Shown here: one piece after another, positions 17,499 through 25,749 of the stretch
Layout: each line of letters opens with the position of its first letter
Numbering within the stretch: the first letter of the stretch is position 1
DNA from: Treponema parvum
Lineage (GTDB): Bacteria; Spirochaetota; Spirochaetia; Treponematales; Treponemataceae
DNA: 64,000 nucleotides
Reading direction: 5' to 3'
Assembly (NCBI RefSeq): GCF_017893965.1
Contig: NZ_CP054142.1
Span: 1,364,001-1,428,000 of the forward strand
Notes under the pieces: model-generated
What the model saw: the letters and a program-made list of their open reading frames with translations, nothing else
What the model was told of the DNA's origin: nothing
Database searches by the model: none
Translations under genes and position numbers: made by a program

Positions 17499-18758
17499 AT
17501 GATTAAAAAGATTGTTTTTATAACGACACACAATTGGAACTCAAAACGACAGGGAGGCTTTCATAAATTTGCAGAAGCAACCTGCCTTTCTGGCATAGAG
17601 AGCGTTTTTTTTAGTTTTCCTCGTCCTTATTATGGTCTTTTTATGAACAGGGAACAGTTAAATAAGGATGTTATTAAAACTCTCTCTAAGGGTAAATACT
17701 ACGATGTTCAACTTCCAAAAATAAATGAAGAACAAACTTATATTTTTGACGAAAAAGCAAGCGATTTTTATGTTCAAGGTGGCAAAGAAAAAAGTAAAAA
17801 ATTGCTAAACATCACATACCCTACTTTTAGGGTTCCAGACAGTGCAGGACGATTTTTAAACGACAAACTTATGAACTGGCTTTTGATGCATTCTTTTAAA
17901 AGTTTTAAGAAATTTTGTAAAAAATATTTTTCAGGCACAGACTGTTTCGTTTTTGAATCCTGCGAAGGAATTGCATTCATCGACAAATTGAAAAAGTATT
18001 TTCCAGACGCAAAAATGATATACCGTCCAAGCGATCCTATGGTCTATGCAACAGTGCCACAGCGTGTAAAAAAATTGGAAAAAAACATCTTATACAAAGC
18101 GGATTTAAGCTTAATCGTCAACGAAGAAGGTGTAAATTGTTACAAAAAAACTATTACAGATTTTGAAAACAAGGTTCACTACGAAATTTTATCAAACGGA
18201 ATAGATATTGCATCATATACGAAAAAATATCCTGTACCTCAAATTCTTCAAAAACCAAATACTGTTTTATACGTTGGTGCTTGGGAAGTTGAATGGAAGC
18301 TGCTTTTTTTCGCAGCCGAAACAAATCCCGATTTCAATTACATTGTCGTCTGTCCAAATTATCCTTCGTCTGCAATTCAAAAAAAAGTTTGCCAATTCAA
18401 AAATCTTTTTTATGTTCCAGGAATAAAACCTCAAGAAGTTCCTGCATGGATTACAAACTGTAATGTGGTAATGGTTCCTTACCAAACGGATTTTTATAAA
18501 GACAGACCTTTGGGCATTACCGCAAAATACTATCAAGCGATGGCAGCAAAAAAACCGATTGTTGCCTACTGCGATACACCAAAACTGAAGGATGCAGGCA
18601 TAAGCGTAAATTATTCTTATGAAGATTTTATAAGTGAAATTCAATCTGCTATGACAAAAGGTTCTTGCACTTATAAATTTGATTTGCAAGGGCGCAATTG
18701 GAATGAAATCTGCAAGCGATTCATAAAAGCATGCGAGAAAAATCATGAAAATCACTGA
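17499..18758 (+). CDS. GT-B glycosyltransferase, possibly glucuronosyltransferase-like
   Basis: A 419-residue cytoplasmic glycosyltransferase. It starts KKIVFITTHNWNSKRQGGFH, has a middle segment PDAKMIYRPSDPMVYATVPQ, and a C-terminal nucleotide-binding half with NTVLYVGAWEVEWKLL and VPYQTDFYKDRPLGITAKYYQAMAAKKPIVAY. The layout resembles GumK-type enzymes that use UDP-glucuronate. That donor would match the adjacent dehydrogenase, but this is inferred from context, not from a diagnostic motif. It overlaps the GtrA gene by 14 bases. No clear ribosome binding site is visible. Confidence 0.75.
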   Translation: MIKKIVFITTHNWNSKRQGGFHKFAEATCLSGIESVFFSFPRPYYGLFMNREQLNKDVIKTLSKGKYYDVQLPKINEEQTYIFDEKASDFYVQGGKEKSKKLLNITYPTFRVPDSAGRFLNDKLMNWLLMHSFKSFKKFCKKYFSGTDCFVFESCEGIAFIDKLKKYFPDAKMIYRPSDPMVYATVPQRVKKLEKNILYKADLSLIVNEEGVNCYKKTITDFENKVHYEILSNGIDIASYTKKYPVPQILQKPNTVLYVGAWEVEWKLLFFAAETNPDFNYIVVCPNYPSSAIQKKVCQFKNLFYVPGIKPQEVPAWITNCNVVMVPYQTDFYKDRPLGITAKYYQAMAAKKPIVAYCDTPKLKDAGISVNYSYEDFISEIQSAMTKGSCTYKFDLQGRNWNEICKRFIKACEKNHENH

Positions 18759-19158
18759 ACTTTTTGATTTAAAATTGCTCAAATTTTTAATCGTAGGCGT
18801 AATAAATACGATTGTTGGTGCAGGAACTATGTTTTTGCTTTACAATCTTGCTCATTGTAATTATTGGCTTTCTTCATCATGCAATTATATAGTAGGCGGA
18901 ATTTGCAGTTACTTTTTAAACAAATATTTTACATTCAAAAATCACAAAAAAAGCTTTGGTCAAATTATTAAGTTTGTTGTATTGCTTGTTATCTGCTATT
19001 TAATCGCATACGTTCTTGCAAAATATTTCATCTATCTTATTTTTTCATCACAAAGCGTAAAAATCAAAGATAATATTGCAATGCTCACAGGAGAATTTTT
19101 ATACCTAGCAATGAATTACCTTGGTCAAAGGCTTGTTGTGTTTAAAAATAAGGAGTAA
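18745..19158 (+). CDS. GtrA-like membrane protein
   Basis: A 137-residue protein with four predicted membrane segments. FLIVGVINTIVGAGTMFLLY, YIVGGICSYFLNKYFTFK and FLYLAMNYLGQRLVVFK (end) are the family marks. GtrA proteins are thought to help move a polyprenyl-phosphate-linked sugar across the inner membrane for later transfer outside. The following genes (GtrB-like and two GtrII-like) complete such a modification set. It overlaps the upstream glycosyltransferase. Confidence 0.9.
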   Translation: MKITELFDLKLLKFLIVGVINTIVGAGTMFLLYNLAHCNYWLSSSCNYIVGGICSYFLNKYFTFKNHKKSFGQIIKFVVLLVICYLIAYVLAKYFIYLIFSSQSVKIKDNIAMLTGEFLYLAMNYLGQRLVVFKNKE

Positions 19159-19191
19159 AATACAAAAATAATTTTTATATAAGGATTTTGT

Positions 19192-20109
19192 ATGTCTAAA
19201 GTATCTCTTATAGTTCCTTGTTATAATGAAGAATCGAATATCATACCTTTTTATGAAGAAATATTGAAAACTTTTAAAGATATAGACGCTGACTTTGAAT
19301 TACTTTTTATCGATGATGGCTCTAAAGATAAAACTTTAGAAAAGATTAAAAATTTGCATAACGATGATAAGCGAGTAAAATGCGTTTCATTTGCTAGAAA
19401 TTTTGGCAAAGAAGCCGCTCTTTTTGCCGGCATTAGAAATGTTACAGGTGATTGTGCTGTTATTTTGGATGCGGATTTGCAACATCCTCCTTGCGTCATC
19501 AAAGAAATGTTCCAAAAGTGGAAAGAAGGTTTTGAAGTTGTTGAAGGAATAAAAACTTCCAGAGGTAAAGAAAGCATTTTGCACAAAGCCTTTAGTCAAA
19601 TTTTTTACGGACTTATGAGCAAAGCAGTAAAGATGGACATGAAAAATTCCAGCGACTACAAACTTCTCGACAAAAAAGTCATCGCTCAACTTGCAGCATT
19701 AAAAGAGCGCAATACTTTTTTTAGAGCGCTTTCGTTTTGGGTTGGTTTTAAAAAGACCACAGTTTATTATGAAGTTCAAGAACGCATGTCTGGAGTTTCA
19801 AAATGGTCTACAAAAGCCCTAACTCGCTATGCAATAAATAATGTTATATGCTTTAGTTATGCACCTTTACACATAATTGCAGTTGTTGGTTTTATATTTA
19901 TTTTTATTGCAATTGGCGTAAGCATAGATGCGTTAATAAGTTTTATAAGAGGCAATGCTGCACAAGGATTCCCTACGATTATCCTTGTTTTGCTTTTAGG
20001 ATTTGGTGCAATTCTTATTTCGCTAGGAATAATTGGAGTTTACATTGCCCAAATTTATGATGAAGTAAAAATGCGTCCTCAATATGTAATAGGTGAAAAA
20101 ATTGAATAG
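19192..20109 (+). CDS. GtrB-like polyprenyl-phosphate glycosyltransferase
   Basis: A 305-residue family-2 glycosyltransferase with a C-terminal pair of membrane helices. It starts VSLIVPCYNEESNI, has the donor-binding DDGSKDKT, the phrase VSFARNFGKEAALFAGI, the metal motif DADLQHPP, and membrane segments at about residues 225-255 and 260-290. These are features of enzymes that load glucose or a related sugar from its nucleotide onto undecaprenyl phosphate. It supplies the donor for GtrII-like transferases. The ribosome binding site is AAGGA. Confidence 0.92.
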   Translation: MSKVSLIVPCYNEESNIIPFYEEILKTFKDIDADFELLFIDDGSKDKTLEKIKNLHNDDKRVKCVSFARNFGKEAALFAGIRNVTGDCAVILDADLQHPPCVIKEMFQKWKEGFEVVEGIKTSRGKESILHKAFSQIFYGLMSKAVKMDMKNSSDYKLLDKKVIAQLAALKERNTFFRALSFWVGFKKTTVYYEVQERMSGVSKWSTKALTRYAINNVICFSYAPLHIIAVVGFIFIFIAIGVSIDALISFIRGNAAQGFPTIILVLLLGFGAILISLGIIGVYIAQIYDEVKMRPQYVIGEKIE

Positions 20110-20989
20110 TCTTATAGATTTTCATGCAGACGATTATGCTTTATCACAGAATTCCGACGATGACATCATAAATCTTTGCAAGGAAGGAAAACTCGACAGC
20201 ATAAGTATTATTCCAAATTTACAAGTTTTTGAAAGCAGTGTATTAAAGTTAAACGAAGCAAAAAAACATTTTCCGAAAAAAATAAAGATTTCTGTTCACT
20301 TAAATTTTATGGAAGGAAAACCTGTATCCGATTGCGACCTGATTCGAGATTTGGTTGATAAAAAAGGTTTTTTCTGCGTTAGTTGGGGGAAACTTTTGAT
20401 ATGGAACTACAACCTATTCAAAAGAAAAAAGATAAAAGAACAACTTGCACGAGAAATATCTGCACAAATAGAAAAATGCATAAAAGCGGAAGTTTTTCAT
20501 ATTGATTGTTTAAGAATAGATAGCCATCAACATCCACACATGATACCACTTTTCAGACAAGCGATTTTTGACGCGCTAAAAGATAAAAATTACAAAATAG
20601 AATATATAAGAAATACAAACGACCCGATAAATTTCTATAAAAAATCAAAATCAGGAAAAACAAATTTTAGCAATATTCTAAAGTGTTTGATTTTAAACCA
20701 CTACTCAAAAAGGTTTTCTAAGATACTAAAAAAAAACAATCTTCCGGACAGTTATCTTTGTGGAGTTTATTATAGCGGCAAAATGGACGAAAGAATTGAA
20801 AACGCACTTCCAATTTTTAATGGCGAAGCAAAAAAACACAATCGCCAATTTGAACTTTTATTTCATCCTGGCACAATGCTAAAAGAAGAACTCACACAAG
20901 AATTTACAAAAGAAGGTTTTGTAGAATTTCATCTGTCAAAAAACCGAAATATTGAATATTCCATGTGTAAAAATATGAAAAGGAATTGA
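20093..20989 (+). CDS. ChbG/HpnK (YdjC)-family carbohydrate deacetylase
   Basis: A 298-residue protein starting with the metal-binding motif DFHADDYAL and carrying SVHLNF and RIDSHQHPHMIP, the His-rich signatures of this family, which removes acetyl groups from N-acetylhexosamines in oligosaccharides or lipid-linked sugars. Here it may tailor a lipid-linked glycan intermediate. The gene overlaps the GtrB-like gene by 17 bases. The start is uncertain: a GTG at 20093 has no good site, whereas a TTG at 20102 lies five bases after AGGTGA; the difference is three residues. Confidence 0.85.
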   Translation: MKKLNSLIDFHADDYALSQNSDDDIINLCKEGKLDSISIIPNLQVFESSVLKLNEAKKHFPKKIKISVHLNFMEGKPVSDCDLIRDLVDKKGFFCVSWGKLLIWNYNLFKRKKIKEQLAREISAQIEKCIKAEVFHIDCLRIDSHQHPHMIPLFRQAIFDALKDKNYKIEYIRNTNDPINFYKKSKSGKTNFSNILKCLILNHYSKRFSKILKKNNLPDSYLCGVYYSGKMDERIENALPIFNGEAKKHNRQFELLFHPGTMLKEELTQEFTKEGFVEFHLSKNRNIEYSMCKNMKRN

Positions 20990-20992
20990 TTT

Positions 20993-22738
20993 GTGACTGA
21001 TAACATTATTCAAATAAAAAAAAATAATATAGTACTATTTATTTTATCTGTAATAACTCTCCTATTTTTTGCTGCCTTATCCTTTAATTATACAAGCAGT
21101 CTTATAATAGAGTCGATGGATAAGGTTATTGGCAGAAATTTACGAGACCCCCAAAAATGGTCAAGAATTTTAAAAGGTATATTGCACATACCTGTTTTTT
21201 CCTGTGCAATTTTTATTTTTAATAACTTTTTTACCTTAGGTCTTAAAACTGCAGAAAAAATAAAGCAAATATTTTTCAACATTTTTTCAAAGTTAAAAAA
21301 ATCAGATCTTATCGCCTTTATTCTTTTTTTTACAGTTTTCTTTTTTATCGCTTATTATAAAATTATAGATTCTGACTTTTATTATGCAGACGACAAAGCA
21401 AGGCTGATTGGTGACGACAAAACCTCATGGATTTCCTTTGGCAGATATGTGTCCCAGTTTTTTTCAGTTTTTATTCACACATCTTTTCCTTTGGTAGATG
21501 TAGCACCCCTAACTCAATTCTTTTCAATACTCATAATGAGTTTTTCATTGATGATTTTAATCTTAATCTTAGATAATAAGATAAAAATTGCAAAATCATT
21601 TCCACTGACATTCCTTTTTATATCACCTTTTTTTTCACAATGTTTTTCTTACAGATTTGATAACATATACATGACTCTTGCAGTATTTTTTACCTTAATA
21701 CCATTTTTATTTAAAGATGATAAAATCTCATTCATATATTTATCAATTGTATTTTTAGTGCTTTCATGCATGAGCTATCAAGCGGCAACATCTGTTTATA
21801 TAATGCTTGTAATCTTTATAAGTTTGAACAAAATAAAGAAAAATGAAAACATAAAAGAAGTGATAAAATTCATTCTTAGTTCTGTAATTTCGTTTACGAT
21901 TGCTCTTCTAATCTATAAATTGCTATTCGATTGTTCTTCTGATCCAAAATATTTTGTACCCGCTACAGAAGAAAATTATTTTTCAACTTCGATTTCAATA
22001 CAGGTGATTCCTCAAAATATTAAAAATTATGTTTTGATTGTTGCAAATAATGTGGGCGGTATTTGGTTAAAGGTATTTATAATTTGTTCTGCAATAATCT
22101 ACTATGTATTTTCAATAAAAAACTCAAAAATAAATAAATTTATTTTTGCAGCGGTTTCCATTGTGTTTATTGCAACTGCATTTATACTTTCGCTTGGCCC
22201 ATATATGATATTAAAAAAACCTTTGCTCGCCCCGAGAGTTTTTATGGGTTTTAACATGTTTATCGCCTTAATTTTATATTTTTGTGTGGAAAACATACTC
22301 TGTTCAAATCTTTCAGTAAAGAATAAATATATATTTTCAATTCCAACTCATTTTGTAATATACGGTTGCATAACCTTTTTATATGCTTATGGAAATTGTC
22401 TTTCGCATCAAAAAGAGTATTCTGACTTTAGGTTTCAGCTTATCATCAACGATATGAATGAATATATAAAAGAAGGCGATGTTTACATATCGTTCAAAGG
22501 AAAATCCACAGATTACTGCCAAGCATTAGACGTCGCCGTAAAGCAATACCCAATAATAAATCTGCTTTTAGAAAATCAACCTTCGCCAAATTCATCTTGG
22601 AATGATGAATATCTATATAAATTCAATTTAGTTTCGGAGCAAGAAAATTCAAAAGAAAAACTCCCCTTATTAAAAGAATCTTATTATCACGATTTATATG
22701 GAAAAGATAATCACTTTGTTGTAAATCTAAAAAAATAG
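20993..22738 (+). CDS. GtrII-like membrane glucosyltransferase, copy 1
   Basis: A 581-residue polytopic inner-membrane protein with about 11-12 hydrophobic segments and a soluble C-terminal tail of about 100 residues. The first outer loop contains YYADDKARL, with an Asp pair as probable catalytic site, followed by RYVSQFFSVFIHTSFPLVDVAPLTQ (split), and SYRFDNIYMTLAV. These match the GtrII-type glucosyltransferases that take sugar from a polyprenyl carrier on the outside of the inner membrane. It begins with GTG and an AAGGA site. It is paralogous to the next gene. Confidence 0.8.
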   Translation: MTDNIIQIKKNNIVLFILSVITLLFFAALSFNYTSSLIIESMDKVIGRNLRDPQKWSRILKGILHIPVFSCAIFIFNNFFTLGLKTAEKIKQIFFNIFSKLKKSDLIAFILFFTVFFFIAYYKIIDSDFYYADDKARLIGDDKTSWISFGRYVSQFFSVFIHTSFPLVDVAPLTQFFSILIMSFSLMILILILDNKIKIAKSFPLTFLFISPFFSQCFSYRFDNIYMTLAVFFTLIPFLFKDDKISFIYLSIVFLVLSCMSYQAATSVYIMLVIFISLNKIKKNENIKEVIKFILSSVISFTIALLIYKLLFDCSSDPKYFVPATEENYFSTSISIQVIPQNIKNYVLIVANNVGGIWLKVFIICSAIIYYVFSIKNSKINKFIFAAVSIVFIATAFILSLGPYMILKKPLLAPRVFMGFNMFIALILYFCVENILCSNLSVKNKYIFSIPTHFVIYGCITFLYAYGNCLSHQKEYSDFRFQLIINDMNEYIKEGDVYISFKGKSTDYCQALDVAVKQYPIINLLLENQPSPNSSWNDEYLYKFNLVSEQENSKEKLPLLKESYYHDLYGKDNHFVVNLKK

Positions 22739-22820
22739 TATTGGAGAACTCATTATAATATTAAAAGCAGGCCTAAAAATTAGTTTATAAAAAATTAAAC
22801 AATCGAAAATTGGAGAAAAT

Positions 22821-24569
22821 ATGAAAAAACAAAATAAAATCATCACCTTAATTTTTTCTAGCCTCATAATATTAGCGCTTATTCCTTGTCTTTTTCCTCA
22901 AATTCAGCATTTGGCGGTTTTGTTTGTAGAAAAACTAAAACATGATGATATACACGATTCTTTTTGGATGAAACAGATGTTTGCGTTTGCGATATGCATA
23001 ATATTTACGATATTGGCTATAAATGCAGTTCTGTTTACGCAAAAAGGCAGAAAAATCTTTGAACACAATATAGAATCATTCAAAAAAATATTAGATTTGA
23101 TTAAAGATGATAAAAAGTATCTTTTTACAATTTTTCTTTTATATCTGTTTGGTTATATAACAATATTTAGGGCAAATTTTTGGAACAAGGCGATTGATGA
23201 CCTTGCAAGACAAATCGAAGGTTCACGAGACTGGATGAATTGGTACAGATATATTTCTGAAATCGGCTCTATATTCATTCACACATCAAAGCAATTGATT
23301 GATATAGCACCTCTAACCCAAGTGATTGCATCTTTTTTTGTTGCCCTAGCCTCATTCTTCATAATCCACATATTCAATAAAAAATTCACTTATTTTTCGT
23401 GTATAGCGTCTTTGCCTGTGGGATTGTTTCCATACTTTCTTTCAAATCTATCCTACAGATACGATTCTCCTTACATGGCTTTTGCAGTTTTAGTCAGCAT
23501 AGTACCTTTCTTATTTATTGAGGATAAAACGACTTTCATCACGATTTCTGTTTTGTGTTTATTTTTTATGTGTACTTCATACCAATCCGCTTCTGGAATA
23601 TATATTTTTATGTCGATGCTTTGTGTTTTTACGATGTGGACACAAGATAAAAAGCCAGTGCAGGAAATTCTAAAAACAACACTTATATGCATATTGTGCT
23701 ATGGATTAACGCTTTTTGTTTTTTCAAAAATTTTCATTCCAAAACCGGATTACGAAGTCTACGCAGATGAAGCGATAAATATCTCTTGCCTTATTCCAAA
23801 TACAATAACTTATATAAAAAATCTTTTATCGCAGTTGGCTGGAACTCCAATTCTCTACTTTTCAATGGCAGTTTTTGTTCTTTTTATTGTTCACTCTTTT
23901 ATTAATACAAATATCAATCGCTTATTTTCAAGTTTTCTTTCTGTCCTCATACTGATTATCGCGATACCTTTTACCTTTGGCTCGTATCTTGCTTTAGAAA
24001 AACCTCTATATTCAGCAAGAGCATTTATAGGAATTGGAGTCTTTATTGGCTGTCTATCTGTAATAGTATTATCTAATAAAAATTCAACTTCAAATAAATT
24101 TTTAAACCTTTCAAAAATACTAACTTTTTGTCTTTCATGGTGCTTGTTTGCTTTTTCATTTGCATATGGAAATGCACAAGCAGATCAAAAAGACTATATA
24201 CATTTTAGGACAACGCTTTTATTGAAAGACCTTTCTGAAGTTATTGAAGACACAGACAAAGATGTTGAACTTTTATTTGTATCAGATATAGGTCATTCAA
24301 GGACAGTTCAAAATCTTATTGAAGTTTATCCAGTTGCAAAAGAATTAATTGACATCGGTTTAACTCCTCATAGACCTTCAGAATTCGTATTACAGTCTTA
24401 CAATTTTTGCGAATTAAAGGCCGGAACAAATACCGATTTTAGAAAAGATGATTTACCAGTTTTGGTTGATAATCAATACAATAAAATTCAAGGGAAAAAC
24501 AACAAGTACCTTATCACATTTAAAAATCCTCATTTTAAAGTTATAAGAACAAGAAACATAGAAGGATGA
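22821..24569 (+). CDS. GtrII-like membrane glucosyltransferase, copy 2
   Basis: A 582-residue paralogue of the preceding gene with the same arrangement of membrane segments. Shared motifs are FIHTSKQLIDIAPLTQ against FIHTSFPLVDVAPLTQ, SYRYDSPYMAFAVL against SYRFDNIYMTLAVF, and a C-terminal FAYGNA(Q)/YAYGNC region followed by DF/DYIHFR. The first-loop acidic pair is present as AIDDLARQIEG. The two copies are clearly divergent, so they probably act on different acceptor positions rather than being a recent duplication. GGAG precedes the ATG. Confidence 0.8.
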   Translation: MKKQNKIITLIFSSLIILALIPCLFPQIQHLAVLFVEKLKHDDIHDSFWMKQMFAFAICIIFTILAINAVLFTQKGRKIFEHNIESFKKILDLIKDDKKYLFTIFLLYLFGYITIFRANFWNKAIDDLARQIEGSRDWMNWYRYISEIGSIFIHTSKQLIDIAPLTQVIASFFVALASFFIIHIFNKKFTYFSCIASLPVGLFPYFLSNLSYRYDSPYMAFAVLVSIVPFLFIEDKTTFITISVLCLFFMCTSYQSASGIYIFMSMLCVFTMWTQDKKPVQEILKTTLICILCYGLTLFVFSKIFIPKPDYEVYADEAINISCLIPNTITYIKNLLSQLAGTPILYFSMAVFVLFIVHSFINTNINRLFSSFLSVLILIIAIPFTFGSYLALEKPLYSARAFIGIGVFIGCLSVIVLSNKNSTSNKFLNLSKILTFCLSWCLFAFSFAYGNAQADQKDYIHFRTTLLLKDLSEVIEDTDKDVELLFVSDIGHSRTVQNLIEVYPVAKELIDIGLTPHRPSEFVLQSYNFCELKAGTNTDFRKDDLPVLVDNQYNKIQGKNNKYLITFKNPHFKVIRTRNIEG

Positions 24570-24607
24570 TGTGTTTGTTTCCATAAAAAAATAACCTAGG
24601 AATAAAA

Positions 24608-25666
24608 ATGATACTGATTAACGGTTCTTTTCTGTGCCGAAGTTTAACCGGCATAGAGCGCTTTGCTTTTGAAATATGTAAAAATCTCGATGAGCTTGCC
24701 TTAAAAGATGAAATTGCAATCTGCATTCCAAAGAATGCAAAAACAAAAGTTGAATATAAAAACATAAAATGCATTTATTCCAAAAAAAATTGCAAAAGTT
24801 TTCCGATTTGGGATCATATCACTTTTTCTGTTTTTCTTAAAAAAAATGGTTTTATTCCGCTTGATTTTGCAAATGTAACTCCGTTTTTTACTCCAGGGCT
24901 TGTTTTTATTCACGATATTTACGCAAAAGTTTTTCCTAAGGATTTTACTTCTTTTAAAGAAAAACTAATAAAAACATATATGTGCCTTATGTACAGACAC
25001 GCCATAAAACACGCAAAAAAACTTATGACAGTAAGCGAATTCAGCAAAAATCAAATTGCAGAAGTTTACAATGTCGATAAAGATGAAATTTCTGTAGTTC
25101 CAAACGGATGGGATCATTTTAAAAATATAGATGAAGATAAATCCGTCCTCGAAAAATTCCCAAAATTAAGCGAAAAAGAATTTTATTTTACCTTGGGAAG
25201 CCTTCAAAAACGAAAAAATTTAAAGTGGATTGCTAAATATGCAAAAAATCATCCAAACGAGTTATTTGCCGTTTCTGGAAAAATCGTTTCCGGAATGCAG
25301 AGCAACGATATAAAAGACTTGCAAACATTGCCAAACGTAGTGCTGCTCGGTTATGTTTCGGACGGAGAAGTAAAAGCTCTGATGAAAAAATGCAAGGCGT
25401 TTATCTTTCCAAGTTATTATGAAGGTTTTGGGATTCCCCCACTTGAAGCGCTTTCTGTTGGCGCACAAATTGTAGTTTCAAAAGCCTCTTGCCTGCCAGA
25501 AATTTACGGGAAAACAGCGCACTATATAAATCCTCAAAATTGCGATATTTCGCTGGAAGAGATTTTAGCACAGCCAGTTTCTTCTCCAAAAACGATTTTA
25601 GAACATTACACTTATAAAAACTCTGCTAAAAAATTGTATGGGATACTTAAGGAATGTAACCAGTGA
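24608..25666 (+). CDS. Family-4 glycosyltransferase (GT-B)
   Basis: A 352-residue cytoplasmic retaining glycosyltransferase. NGSFLCRSLTGIERFAFEI opens the acceptor domain, LMTVSEFSKNQI is the linker-side motif, and the donor domain contains YFTLGSLQKRKNLKW and the E-x7-E motif FIFPSYYEGFGIPPLEALSVGA (split), with the typical EGFG. It adds a sugar of the glycan unit; which one is unknown. Codon use is that of the AT-rich cassette. It has an AGGA ribosome binding site. Confidence 0.88.
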   Translation: MILINGSFLCRSLTGIERFAFEICKNLDELALKDEIAICIPKNAKTKVEYKNIKCIYSKKNCKSFPIWDHITFSVFLKKNGFIPLDFANVTPFFTPGLVFIHDIYAKVFPKDFTSFKEKLIKTYMCLMYRHAIKHAKKLMTVSEFSKNQIAEVYNVDKDEISVVPNGWDHFKNIDEDKSVLEKFPKLSEKEFYFTLGSLQKRKNLKWIAKYAKNHPNELFAVSGKIVSGMQSNDIKDLQTLPNVVLLGYVSDGEVKALMKKCKAFIFPSYYEGFGIPPLEALSVGAQIVVSKASCLPEIYGKTAHYINPQNCDISLEEILAQPVSSPKTILEHYTYKNSAKKLYGILKECNQ

Positions 25667-25749
25667 GATAAAATGCTGGTTTTATCGATGTTGAACAAAA
25701 AAAATTATTGTGTTATAACGGTCAATATTTTCTGGAGATTTAAACATAT

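Noticed and set aside
18745-24569. Prophage remnant carrying a gtr seroconversion cassette
   Set aside because: No integrase, attachment repeat or phage structural gene is near; flanking genes are all glycan genes.
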